A stretch of 64,000 bases of DNA from Candidatus Gerdarchaeota archaeon (lineage in GTDB: Archaea; Asgardarchaeota; Heimdallarchaeia; JABLTI01), in contig JAEORJ010000339.1 of NCBI GenBank assembly GCA_016840945.1, positions 1 to 64,000 of the forward strand, written 5' to 3'. Positions 1 through 7,828 of the stretch are shown here, in pieces. Below the pieces are notes generated by a model. The model made no database searches, was not told the DNA's origin, and worked only from the letters and a program-made list of their open reading frames with translations. The translations under genes and the position numbers were made by a program. How positions within the stretch are numbered: the stretch's first letter is position 1; each line of letters starts with the position of its first letter.

Positions 1-2
1 AA

Positions 3-848
3 TCCTTGTTAGATGACGGATTAAAAATAACCTGGAAGATTGATAAATTAGCTTCAGGAGAAGAAACTAAAGTCTTCTATACTTTTGAAAAACGAATTGC
101 TAGAACTATTCTAATTAGAAAAGGTGAAGAAATTCGAATTGTACAAGATTATAATTCCATAGAAAGAGAAGAAGATGCTAATGGTAAAACTATTCTCTAT
201 GTTATTTCAGAGGTTATCAATCTCTTGCCAGTATCTCTCGATGAGATGATTATTCGTGATCTTGTACCAAGTGAAATGAGAATTAAAGAAGAGTCTTTAC
301 CTGAAGACATTCATTTAATTGATTTTGGTCAATTGTATGGCACAAATTATCAAACCACAAAAACAAATGTTGAAACTGGCGTAAAATTCCTTCAACGATA
401 TGACATTATTCCAGCACCATTGCTCTGGAAATTAGATTTTATGGAGGAAATTAGCGTTGATGATGCACAATCTGAATTAATAACTGCAACGAAAATTATT
501 GAACAAACCACCAAAGAAAATATCTTCATCTGTACATTATTGATTTCTACACCTATAGCTTGTGTTATAACGAATGAATTAGAATCAGGTTTATCTCTAG
601 GAGAAGTTTTACCTCCAAATTTAGCTCCAAGTAATAGAAATAAAATGACTTGGGAAGTATCTGATAAACTATCTGTATCAATGATCCTTAAAGGAACCCT
701 CTCAAGACAACCAACGCCACTAAAGATTACTATCAATGGTAAAGAATATGTAGGCAAAGAAAACGACATTGTAACAAAACGAGAAAGTCTATTGATCTCA
801 TTACCTTTTAATCATGTTGCACTTTATAGAAAAATGTTAAGAGAATAA
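3..848 (+). CDS. partial protein with repeated beta-sandwich (DUF11-like) segments, 5' end outside window
   Basis: The reading frame is open from the first bases of the window, so the N-terminus is missing; the TTG at 6 is only the first possible start inside the window. The visible ~280 residues contain repeated strand-rich units with a W-x-I/V/L core (ITWKID near the start, LLWKLD near residue 140, MTWEVS near 215). Segments such as NLLPVSLDEMIIRDLVPSEM recall DUF11-type Ig-like repeats. There is no membrane segment or sorting tail at the C-terminus. It converges on pyrF and shares a terminator hairpin with it. I do not recognise a specific family; a structural or scaffold role is only an inference. 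Confidence 0.5.
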   Translation, partial: SLLDDGLKITWKIDKLASGEETKVFYTFEKRIARTILIRKGEEIRIVQDYNSIEREEDANGKTILYVISEVINLLPVSLDEMIIRDLVPSEMRIKEESLPEDIHLIDFGQLYGTNYQTTKTNVETGVKFLQRYDIIPAPLLWKLDFMEEISVDDAQSELITATKIIEQTTKENIFICTLLISTPIACVITNELESGLSLGEVLPPNLAPSNRNKMTWEVSDKLSVSMILKGTLSRQPTPLKITINGKEYVGKENDIVTKRESLLISLPFNHVALYRKMLRE

Positions 849-881
849 GAAAAGAAAATATTTTGTTATTTTCCTTTTCTT
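847..881. terminator. bidirectional terminator between the first gene and pyrF
   Basis: AAGAAAAG-AAAATA pairs with TATTTT-c-CTTTTCTT around a short loop, with one bulged base. The structure lies over the stop codons of the two convergent genes and gives T-rich 3' ends in both directions. Confidence 0.55.
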
Positions 882-1693
882 ACTTCATTAAATTTAGTAT
901 TATAATCAATGACTGTTTCTTTTATATTATCAGCATAGAGTACTGCTCGACTTACATTAAGAAGAACGTTATCTCCGCCATAAACAATTACTTTATTCAA
1001 ATCGCCTTCTTGTTTACCAATACCTGGAATTAACATTACAACATCTTTGCCTGTCAATTTTCTAACTGTTTGTAAGTCTTCATTAGTTACATGACCAGTA
1101 GCTCCTACAACAACACCATCACCACCAAGCTCGCCGACTTTTTTAGCAACAAATTCAAAACCCTTTTGTCCTTCAATGATAGCATCTTTCATGAAGTGAA
1201 TTGCTTCAGGATTAGACATTAGTGTCAATGTTATAACACCCATCTTATATTTATGAGCTGTTGAAATGCTTTCTTCAATATTCCCAGCATAAGGAGAATA
1301 TGTTACAGCATCAAATCCCATTCGACTCATCCAGTAAAATCCTGAATCATTAGTTGAACCAATATCACCTATCTTTTGGTCCAATATTGATATCAACCCT
1401 TGATCATGGATCATTCTATTCATTTTCTCATATGCATTTAAGCCAATGTGAAAGATATATTGGTTATTTGGCTTTATAGCACAGCAATGATCTCGAACGT
1501 TTTCTAAGAAGTCTTCAAAGAAGCTCATTATACTATCTTCAATGGTACTTTTATCATCAAAATATTTTGAAGGTATAACATTTTTTTCACGTTGTTGCGG
1601 AATAGCTGGATCAAATCCTGCACATAATATCGAATCTTTCTCTTCTTTAGCTTTAAGATATTTCTTTAGAAAATCTTGGCTGTAATCAATCAT
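866..1693 (-). CDS. pyrF: orotidine 5'-phosphate decarboxylase (PyrF, long subfamily)
   Basis: Catalyses OMP to UMP, the last step of de novo pyrimidine synthesis, in the cytoplasm. The 275-residue TIM barrel has the FDPA substrate loop (residues 27-30), Lys74 in AIKPN and the diagnostic D-x-K-x-x-D active site as DQKIGD (Asp105, Lys107, Asp110). Later come the phosphate-binding VVVGATG and IPGIGKQ segments. Length and spacing fit the longer subfamily 2 OMP decarboxylases rather than the ~220-residue archaeal form. It starts with ATG at 1693, is monocistronic, and diverges from the MoaD-like gene across 151 bases. No other pyr gene is in the window. Confidence 0.88.
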   Translation of the reverse strand: MIDYSQDFLKKYLKAKEEKDSILCAGFDPAIPQQREKNVIPSKYFDDKSTIEDSIMSFFEDFLENVRDHCCAIKPNNQYIFHIGLNAYEKMNRMIHDQGLISILDQKIGDIGSTNDSGFYWMSRMGFDAVTYSPYAGNIEESISTAHKYKMGVITLTLMSNPEAIHFMKDAIIEGQKGFEFVAKKVGELGGDGVVVGATGHVTNEDLQTVRKLTGKDVVMLIPGIGKQEGDLNKVIVYGGDNVLLNVSRAVLYADNIKETVIDYNTKFNEVRKGK

Positions 1694-1844
1694 TTTTCAC
1701 ATAAACTCCGTTATTATTTTTCAAACATTGTTTCTATTAATATTCTTTTCGAGGTAGAAATTGTTTAGTTGTTATCGCTGTTTTATTTATTTCATAAATA
1801 GTAATGCTTAATTTATAGTGTTATGATATCTATAATGAGCACAT

Positions 1845-2063
1845 ATGAAAATCAGAACTATTGGATTTGCTGAAAAATTACTCGGTTTCAGAGAAAAAGA
1901 AGTATCAATTAACGAACCTAAAGAATTGAAGGATGTTATTGATTTTACTGACGTTCCAGTTAATCTCATAGCTATTATTGTAAATGAAAGGGCAGCAAAT
2001 ATTAATACTATCGTAAAAAATGGCGATAATATCATTATCACTCAAATAGTTGCTGGTGGTTAA
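1845..2063 (+). CDS. MoaD/ThiS/Urm1-type ubiquitin-like sulfur carrier
   Basis: A 72-residue beta-grasp protein ending in Val-Ala-Gly-Gly, the C-terminal diglycine that is adenylated and thiocarboxylated in sulfur carriers. The strand pattern MKIRTIGFAEKLLG ... NGDNIIITQIVAGG matches the MoaD/ThiS fold over its full length. It could serve molybdopterin or tungstopterin synthesis (a tungsten-type AOR is encoded at 30.8 kb), thiamine synthesis, tRNA thiolation, or act as an archaeal SAMP. No E1-like partner is next to it, so the pathway cannot be assigned. It is a single gene, followed by a strong hairpin. Confidence 0.72.
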   Translation: MKIRTIGFAEKLLGFREKEVSINEPKELKDVIDFTDVPVNLIAIIVNERAANINTIVKNGDNIIITQIVAGG

Positions 2064-2112
2064 AATACAGAAAATTTCAAATTAGTTTGAATGTAATTAG
2101 AAATAAAAAATC

Positions 2113-2141
2113 AATAAAAAAGGTTTGAATCCTTTTTTATT
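2113..2141. terminator. bidirectional terminator between the MoaD-like gene and gcvH
   Basis: A perfect 11-bp stem, AATAAAAAAGG with CCTTTTTTATT, encloses the 7-base loop TTTGAAT. It separates two convergent genes and has an A/T run on each flank, so it should act in both directions. Confidence 0.65.
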
Positions 2142-2577
2142 TGACATGTTGAGCGATTTCTTTTTCAATCCATTCTTTTAATTGAGCTTCACCAAAAACC
2201 ATTTCATCTTTTAGATCATCATCAAGGCTTGATGGTTCAATTTTAGCTATCCATCCTTCACCGTATGGATCGTCATTAATTAAGCCCGGTTTATCTTTAA
2301 TAGCTGGATTGACTTCTACAATAGTTCCATTTACAGGACAGCGTATAGCACCGACATATTTGCCAGTCTCTATTGTTCCAAGACTTTGACCTTTATTTCT
2401 TGTTTTGCCTTCTGGTACGGTTCGAACAAAAAGTATTTTTCCTGCTAGTTTTTGTCCAAAATCATCAAAACCAACAGTGATTTTTCCATCAGCTAGTTTT
2501 TTAATCCAAACATGACCGTCCCCGCCAGTATAGTAATAAAGGCTTTCATCGAAATCGTATTCATTAATAGTAATCAA
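2137..2577 (-). CDS. gcvH: glycine cleavage system H protein (lipoyl carrier)
   Basis: A 146-residue lipoyl-domain protein that shuttles the aminomethyl group between the P, T and L proteins. The lipoylated lysine is Lys73 in ETGKYVGA, and the C-terminal INDDPYGEGW motif is highly typical of GcvH. No gcvP, gcvT or lpd is nearby, but glyA lies 3.7 kb away on the same strand, in line with glycine/one-carbon metabolism. A stand-alone role as a lipoyl carrier (the GcvH-like proteins of some archaea and bacteria) is possible. The Zn/RNA gene tiaS follows upstream with a 99-base gap, so a shared operon is uncertain. Confidence 0.85.
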   Translation of the reverse strand: MITINEYDFDESLYYYTGGDGHVWIKKLADGKITVGFDDFGQKLAGKILFVRTVPEGKTRNKGQSLGTIETGKYVGAIRCPVNGTIVEVNPAIKDKPGLINDDPYGEGWIAKIEPSSLDDDLKDEMVFGEAQLKEWIEKEIAQHVK

Positions 2578-2676
2578 TTAATATATTTCCTCCAAAGACT
2601 ATTATCTACAGATGTTTTCCTTAATTTTTTATTAAAATTTTGTGGAATATCTTCTAGTTTTTAATTCTATTCCAAA

Positions 2677-4047
2677 TTATTTCGTGTCTAATAATTTATC
2701 CTTATTGTATTTAACCAATTCCCTTAAGATTTTTTCAGTTTCTTCTAAACTTAATTGTGTTCCAGTGTTGTTTCTATCATTTCTTACTATAGGTCTAGTT
2801 AAATGGCGATGGGCAACAATTGGTGGAAGATATTCTTGTTTGTTGATCTTTCTTGGGATAGTTTGCATTGTGGGTTTTTTATTACGATAAATTGTAGAAC
2901 ATTTTGGGCATTTGAATCCCTTATTTTTTCCCGCTGATTTTAATCTTGCGCCACACTTATCACAAAATGGATTTTCGCTTTTGGTTAAGGTTATTAACTC
3001 ATTAACAATTAAACGTTCAATATTAACAGTCATAGGATGATTGTTCCCTTGAGGTCGAACTCCGCTAAAAACAGTTATTTTATCACCTTTCTTTAAATTG
3101 CTAATTTCACCACGAAATCTTTTTGTTGGTTCATAAGCTGCAGCATCTATCTCTCCTGTATCATCTTTAAAACTGAAAATCAAATGACTACCTTCAATAT
3201 AATGTGGATTTTTAGATACTTCACCAGATGAAATTATCGAAAGGTGTGGTTCTAATTCACTGATTTTAAATTCCTTAACGAAATGCTCATTAGTATGTTG
3301 ATTTGTACGAAAAATCATTTTCATAGCAATAGGTTCTAAAGGGTCAATCAAAGCCCATGCTTTAGATATAGCTTCGACAGTTTCACCACGAATTCCACTA
3401 AAAACTGGGTCTGCACCTCGTGGTGTAATCATAATCGCATTGTATTCATAATCAATATTACTGAATGTTAATGGTGTTTCTTTATCAGCAATAAAAACAC
3501 TTTCTTCGTTAATCATACGTTTTTTACCAAAATTATTTTCTTCACGATATGATAGGTGCTCATATGTGAAATCATTTTGCAATGTATTTCCAATAGCACC
3601 TAAAGCTCCAATAATCCCCCTTCCATTACCAAATTTCTCCAAACTAATATTATCAAAATTCTGAAATCCTTCGGCTTCTTTAATAGTAAGCACTGACCAC
3701 ATCGCTCTTTGTGAAAATTCCACTACTTCTTTTGGAATTTTATTTTCAACAAAAACAATTCCAGGATTGGTGTTTTCATCTTCTATTCGTGCCATTTTCT
3801 TAACTAATTTATGTGTCATTTCTTTACAAAAATCCAAATCCTCTTTTAATCCCTTAACTCTAATAGCAACAGCTCCATTACCTCTGGTTTTATAGGGGAT
3901 ATTTGGATTTAATCTAATTAGATTCGGGAAGTCAAGGAATACTACTTGATCAAATATTTCATTAATTAATGTGGTAGCTAAATGAGTAGTGCAAGAACCT
4001 TTTAATGAATCCGTATCGTCAAAGCCAATATGGAGAATTTGTTTCAT
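2677..4047 (-). CDS. tiaS: tRNA(Ile2) 2-agmatinylcytidine synthetase TiaS
   Basis: Modifies C34 of the CAU anticodon of tRNA(Ile2) with agmatine so that it reads AUA; the family is specific to archaea. The 456-residue protein starts with the signature GFDDTD (residues 8-13) followed by GSCTTHLA. It has the central TiaS catalytic region, an OB-fold-like segment (GDKITVFSGVRPQ) and a C-terminal zinc ribbon, CDKCGARL ... CPKC. It starts with ATG at 4047. The gene lies 37 bases downstream of an unrecognised 539-residue protein on the same strand, suggesting co-transcription. It is a strong archaeal marker for the window. Confidence 0.92.
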   Translation of the reverse strand: MKQILHIGFDDTDSLKGSCTTHLATTLINEIFDQVVFLDFPNLIRLNPNIPYKTRGNGAVAIRVKGLKEDLDFCKEMTHKLVKKMARIEDENTNPGIVFVENKIPKEVVEFSQRAMWSVLTIKEAEGFQNFDNISLEKFGNGRGIIGALGAIGNTLQNDFTYEHLSYREENNFGKKRMINEESVFIADKETPLTFSNIDYEYNAIMITPRGADPVFSGIRGETVEAISKAWALIDPLEPIAMKMIFRTNQHTNEHFVKEFKISELEPHLSIISSGEVSKNPHYIEGSHLIFSFKDDTGEIDAAAYEPTKRFRGEISNLKKGDKITVFSGVRPQGNNHPMTVNIERLIVNELITLTKSENPFCDKCGARLKSAGKNKGFKCPKCSTIYRNKKPTMQTIPRKINKQEYLPPIVAHRHLTRPIVRNDRNNTGTQLSLEETEKILRELVKYNKDKLLDTK

Positions 4048-4084
4048 ATCTAAACTATCAATCCTTTTTAGAAAAGGTTTACTT

Positions 4085-5704
4085 TCAATAGAGAATAATT
4101 AACCCTTTATTATCAAATAATTCTTGTAATTTTTCTGTTTCTGGAGGTAATATAATATCTATTTTCCCAATTGGTATAGTGTCGCTTGGACTGCCTTTGA
4201 AATAACCTGGATCAAAAATATTCTCAAGAGCACTGTAACCTAACCTTTGATGGACCGCATGAGTGATTTTCGATATTTGATTTTGCCAGTTTTCAGTATC
4301 TTCAGTATCATAAATAGCTGGTATGCTGCCAAAGATATTTTTTATTGAACTTTCAGAAAGTATTTGATGTTTAGAACAATACCCAGGTAATAATTCCTTG
4401 AAAATTACCTCACCACTTGGTTGGTATATTATTTTAATTGGATGAATAACTGATTTTGTACCAATAATCACCATATTTAATTCATAATTAGGATTATCAA
4501 CAATAGTTTTATTCTCTCTCATAATCTGGCGTAAATTATCAATTACTTTTGCACCACAAGTCCAAATAATATTTTTACGATGCTTCTCCAATTGTTTGAT
4601 CGTTTCTTTTATTACCTCTGTTGGGTCAGCATAAGATACTTTGAATTTAGCATCCAATTCAGCAATTTTGATTTGAACATCTGCTAATGGAACTACACTT
4701 GTCATATCAATATTATAACCTGATTCTTTACCAAATTGCTGTCCTTTTATCAATGCTTCAGGTCGTTTTAATGCAATTTGCCATGCTTCACAAGTTATTA
4801 CCATTAAATGAATGGGTTCGCGAATCTGTATCTTATCTTTTAATGTGTCCTTTGAATAAAGTAATCCATGGCCTTCAACAATAAAAAATGGTTCTTCTTC
4901 ATTTTCAAGCATTACTACATTGATATTATTAGCAACCATATCTAAGGTTACATACTGTAAAATATCACAACGATTCATTCGTGAGGTTGTTCTTGCTTCT
5001 TCAAACTGCCATAAATCAGAGTGAAAAATATACGCTGGATTGTTTATTTCTTGATGGTTGCCTTTTCTGTCAATTACCTCTTCCTTTCCCCATCGGATAC
5101 TAGCATTTTCATCTTGCGCAAGATAATTTCTAATAGAAATTTCTCTTTGAACATACCCACTTCCACAGCTATCATCACCATTTCTTTTTATTTGCCCCCC
5201 TGATAATACTGTCAATTCGTCAACTGAGGGTAATTGAGAATTACTGTTATCTTCTATGGAATTAGCTTTTTCATCAGGTGAGTTTGATTTGTCTTCAGCT
5301 TTGTCTTCAATAAAAGAACCGTTTTTTGGTCGTTTAATAGTTAAACGATCTTTCACCAAACCTTTTCGTATTGAGTTTAATCCATATTTATCCTCAACAA
5401 CAGATGGTTTGTAATCCTCTTTATCCTCTCTTTTCTCTTCGTTGTCTATTTTAGCAGATAAATTAGAATGTAAACGTGCAACAGGCGAGCTTATAACTCC
5501 ACCTTTATCTCGAAATTGTTCCAATTTAGTTGCTTCTATAGCATTTTCTAATACTTGTTTAATCTTCTCGATTGTACGTTCGCCAATAATCCTATTAGAA
5601 CCAACCTCAAAATGTTTCATGAGGATTTTTTTATCTAATTCCTTTGGGATAAAATCTTCGCCAAAGATTAAAATCAAATCATCATAAGTAATTTTTTTTA
5701 ACAA
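4085..5704 (-). CDS. unrecognised 539-residue two-part protein
   Basis: I do not recognise this gene. Residues 1-100 look helical (DDLILIFGEDFIPKEL ...). A charged, low-complexity linker rich in Glu, Asp, Lys, Ser and Asn covers roughly residues 100-175. The C-terminal ~350 residues appear to form an ordered alpha/beta domain (NNPAYIFHSDLWQFEEAR, HLMVITCEAWQIALKRPE, NVVMLENEEEPFFIVEGHG). There is no signal peptide, membrane span or clear nucleotide-binding motif. The start is TTG at 5704, supported by AGGTG 8-10 bases upstream. It precedes tiaS by 37 bases, which hints at an RNA-related role, but this is inference from position only. Confidence 0.7.
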   Translation of the reverse strand: MLKKITYDDLILIFGEDFIPKELDKKILMKHFEVGSNRIIGERTIEKIKQVLENAIEATKLEQFRDKGGVISSPVARLHSNLSAKIDNEEKREDKEDYKPSVVEDKYGLNSIRKGLVKDRLTIKRPKNGSFIEDKAEDKSNSPDEKANSIEDNSNSQLPSVDELTVLSGGQIKRNGDDSCGSGYVQREISIRNYLAQDENASIRWGKEEVIDRKGNHQEINNPAYIFHSDLWQFEEARTTSRMNRCDILQYVTLDMVANNINVVMLENEEEPFFIVEGHGLLYSKDTLKDKIQIREPIHLMVITCEAWQIALKRPEALIKGQQFGKESGYNIDMTSVVPLADVQIKIAELDAKFKVSYADPTEVIKETIKQLEKHRKNIIWTCGAKVIDNLRQIMRENKTIVDNPNYELNMVIIGTKSVIHPIKIIYQPSGEVIFKELLPGYCSKHQILSESSIKNIFGSIPAIYDTEDTENWQNQISKITHAVHQRLGYSALENIFDPGYFKGSPSDTIPIGKIDIILPPETEKLQELFDNKGLIILY

Positions 5705-5827
5705 TTTTCTTGCACCTAAAGGTGATGATAGTTTTATTGTCTATTATAGTGACCAATAGTAAATCAATTATTGGTTTTTTAAAAATTAGCATAAGGGTTA
5801 AGAAAAGGAGCTTTTTAAATCAAATTT

Positions 5828-6058
5828 TCATTTTTTCTTATAAATTTTAAAAGCCATAGTAATATCACGATCTTTAATAGTTTTTCTATCTGAAAAAGCT
5901 GCTAAATCAGAAGCGTTATGGCAAATCTCTTCAGCTACTTCAACTAATACTTTTCTTAATTCCAATGCCGCACTTTCGCTGACCAACATATTTGTTGTTT
6001 CTTTGATTATTCTCTCAATGGGTGCTAATGGCAATTCAGTTTTACTGCGTCTTATCAA
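5828..6058 (-). CDS. archaeal histone (HMf-like)
   Basis: A single histone-fold protein, with LPLAPIERIIKE in helix 1, RKVLVEVAEEICHNASDLAAF in the long central helix and RKTIKDRDITMAFK in the last loop and helix, as in HMfA/B. It would dimerise and wrap DNA. The open frame extends to a GTG at 6067, but that GTG lies inside a GGTGA ribosome-binding sequence. The TTG at 6058, five bases after GGTGA, is the better start and gives 76 residues beginning M-I-R-R-S-K, a short basic N-terminal stub before the fold. It is monocistronic. Confidence 0.9.
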   Translation of the reverse strand: MIRRSKTELPLAPIERIIKETTNMLVSESAALELRKVLVEVAEEICHNASDLAAFSDRKTIKDRDITMAFKIYKKK

Positions 6059-6242
6059 GTAATTCACCGGTTATTTATTTAGATTACTTATTTTACTTTT
6101 TTAGCTCTTTTAATCAATTCTTTTATACTTTTATTGAATTATAAAATTTTTTCTTTCAAAAAAGGTTTTTTGTCGGTTTAAAATAATTAATCCCAACTGA
6201 TGTGCTTCTTATTTAACAAACGAAGGTCAGAAAAAGTAGAAA

Positions 6243-6259
6243 ATGGGGATAATCCCCAT
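6243..6259 (-). terminator. hairpin terminator after glyA
   Basis: A perfect 8-bp stem, ATGGGGAT and ATCCCCAT, with a single-base loop lies 8 bases past the glyA stop. In the glyA direction it is followed by a T-rich tract (TTTTCTACTTTTTC). It is unusually G/C-rich for this region. Confidence 0.6.
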
Positions 6260-6267
6260 CTAATTGC

Positions 6268-7605
6268 TTATAAAATTTCAATGTATTTGTAAGCATCTTC
6301 ATTAGAGCCAAAGCAATAGTGAAGCTTCTGGTAATTTTTACGGAAAGCATTGACATCCTTGGCAACTTTAGCTGGATCTTCGCGATCGATGACTACACGT
6401 CGCATGAATTGAGCTATTTGTTTCATTTCGCTTTCTTTCATACCTATACGAGTCACTTCAGAAGTTCCCATGCGAATACCACCTGGATTAAGATAGTTTC
6501 TACCTTCCATACCATCCCATGGTAAAAGATTTCTATTAAGTATAATATCAGCTTTTTCAAGGTCTTCTTCTATATCTTTTCCCAAACCAGCTTTTTCTTG
6601 AAGAGAACTAATATCAACTAAAATTGTATGTGATTTGGTGTAACCACGCTCTTTACCACAAACTACAAATCCTTCATTTTCAAGAGCCTGAGCTAATGCT
6701 TGAGAGTTCTTTATGATTTGCCCTCCATAATCCTTGCCAAATTCTTTGATTTCAGCTAAAGCAATAGCTAAACCTGCAACATTATGTAAATGATGGTTGC
6801 TTGTTAATCCGGGGAAGGTTGCTCGCTTTATTTTCTCATAGAATTCATCTTGTTCGGAAGTTGCTACAACACATCCATGCTGTGGACCAAACATTGTTTT
6901 ATGAGTTGAGAAGGACATAGCTTCAGCTCCTTCAGCCAAAGGATTTTGGAAATACCCGCAAGCAATTAAACCTGAAACATGAGCCGCATCATAAGTTACT
7001 GTTGCTCCTAAATCCTTAGCAACAGGGGCTAATTCCTTAATAGGATGTGGAAAGAGGAAAACAGATGCTCCAAAATGGAGTAATTTTGGTTTCAATTCTT
7101 TAATAGCTTCTTCAGCTTTTTCAGTGTCTATAATTAATGATCTTCTATCAAAAGGAATGTATTGTACATTTAATCCTCGAACTGCACCTGCTGTGCCACC
7201 CATAAAACCACCTGTTTGTGTTGTTAAAGGTCCTGTTGATATATGACCACCACATGGAATACTAATACTCATACTAATATCCCCTGGTTCTGTAAAAGCA
7301 GAATACAATACTAAATTAGCTACAACACCTGATATTGGGCGAACATCAGCAAAATCTGCTTTGAAAACTTCTTTAGCCAAATCCATACAAATGAATTCAA
7401 CCTCATCAAGATGCTGACAACCAGCATAAACTCTTTCACCCGGCCATCCTTCAGCATATCTATGTTGAAAATCGCATATAGTTGCTTCTCGAACCTCTTT
7501 GCTTGTGACGTTTTCTGAAGCAATTAAAGGAATAGCTCGTGCAAAAAGATCATGATGATCCATCATTTTTTGACGAATTTTCTGAACAATTTCTTTACCA
7601 TTCAA
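6268..7605 (-). CDS. glyA: serine hydroxymethyltransferase
   Basis: A PLP enzyme interconverting serine and glycine with one-carbon transfer to tetrahydrofolate or a methanopterin-type carrier. The 445 residues show the N-terminal IPLIASENVTS substrate loop, HRYAEGWPG, YDAAHVSG with the PLP-stacking/binding Asp-His pair, and the Schiff-base lysine in STHKTMFGPQHG. The start is TTG at 7605 preceded by GAGGGA at a 6-base distance. It diverges from glycogen synthase across 223 bases and ends at a GC hairpin. With gcvH nearby, it supports an active glycine/one-carbon module. Confidence 0.93.
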   Translation of the reverse strand: MNGKEIVQKIRQKMMDHHDLFARAIPLIASENVTSKEVREATICDFQHRYAEGWPGERVYAGCQHLDEVEFICMDLAKEVFKADFADVRPISGVVANLVLYSAFTEPGDISMSISIPCGGHISTGPLTTQTGGFMGGTAGAVRGLNVQYIPFDRRSLIIDTEKAEEAIKELKPKLLHFGASVFLFPHPIKELAPVAKDLGATVTYDAAHVSGLIACGYFQNPLAEGAEAMSFSTHKTMFGPQHGCVVATSEQDEFYEKIKRATFPGLTSNHHLHNVAGLAIALAEIKEFGKDYGGQIIKNSQALAQALENEGFVVCGKERGYTKSHTILVDISSLQEKAGLGKDIEEDLEKADIILNRNLLPWDGMEGRNYLNPGGIRMGTSEVTRIGMKESEMKQIAQFMRRVVIDREDPAKVAKDVNAFRKNYQKLHYCFGSNEDAYKYIEIL

Positions 7606-7828
7606 TAATAGTCCCTCGAATTTTCAGTTTTTCTTTGCAAATCGTTAATGTAATCTTTTGCGAGTGAAAATCTATATTTTTCTCCTTAAAATTTTATCTC
7701 AAAAGTTCATAATATTAATGGTTAATAAATCTCTCAGAATTATTACAATTCTTTTTAAGTGTAGGATTAATATTCGATATAGTTAGAATTTAGTATTACT
7801 CATAAACTCTGGAGTTGTAATTAATAGA

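Noticed and set aside
392..769. Minus-strand open frame inside the first gene
   Set aside because: It is the reverse shadow of the partial gene and has no ribosome site or family pattern.
1808..2041. Minus-strand open frame overlapping the MoaD-like gene
   Set aside because: It is the antisense of a gene whose plus-strand product has the complete beta-grasp pattern and diglycine end.
4687..5203. Small plus-strand frames within the unrecognised 539-residue gene
   Set aside because: They are opposite-strand shadows with skewed composition; the long frame on the minus strand is coding by length and codon use.
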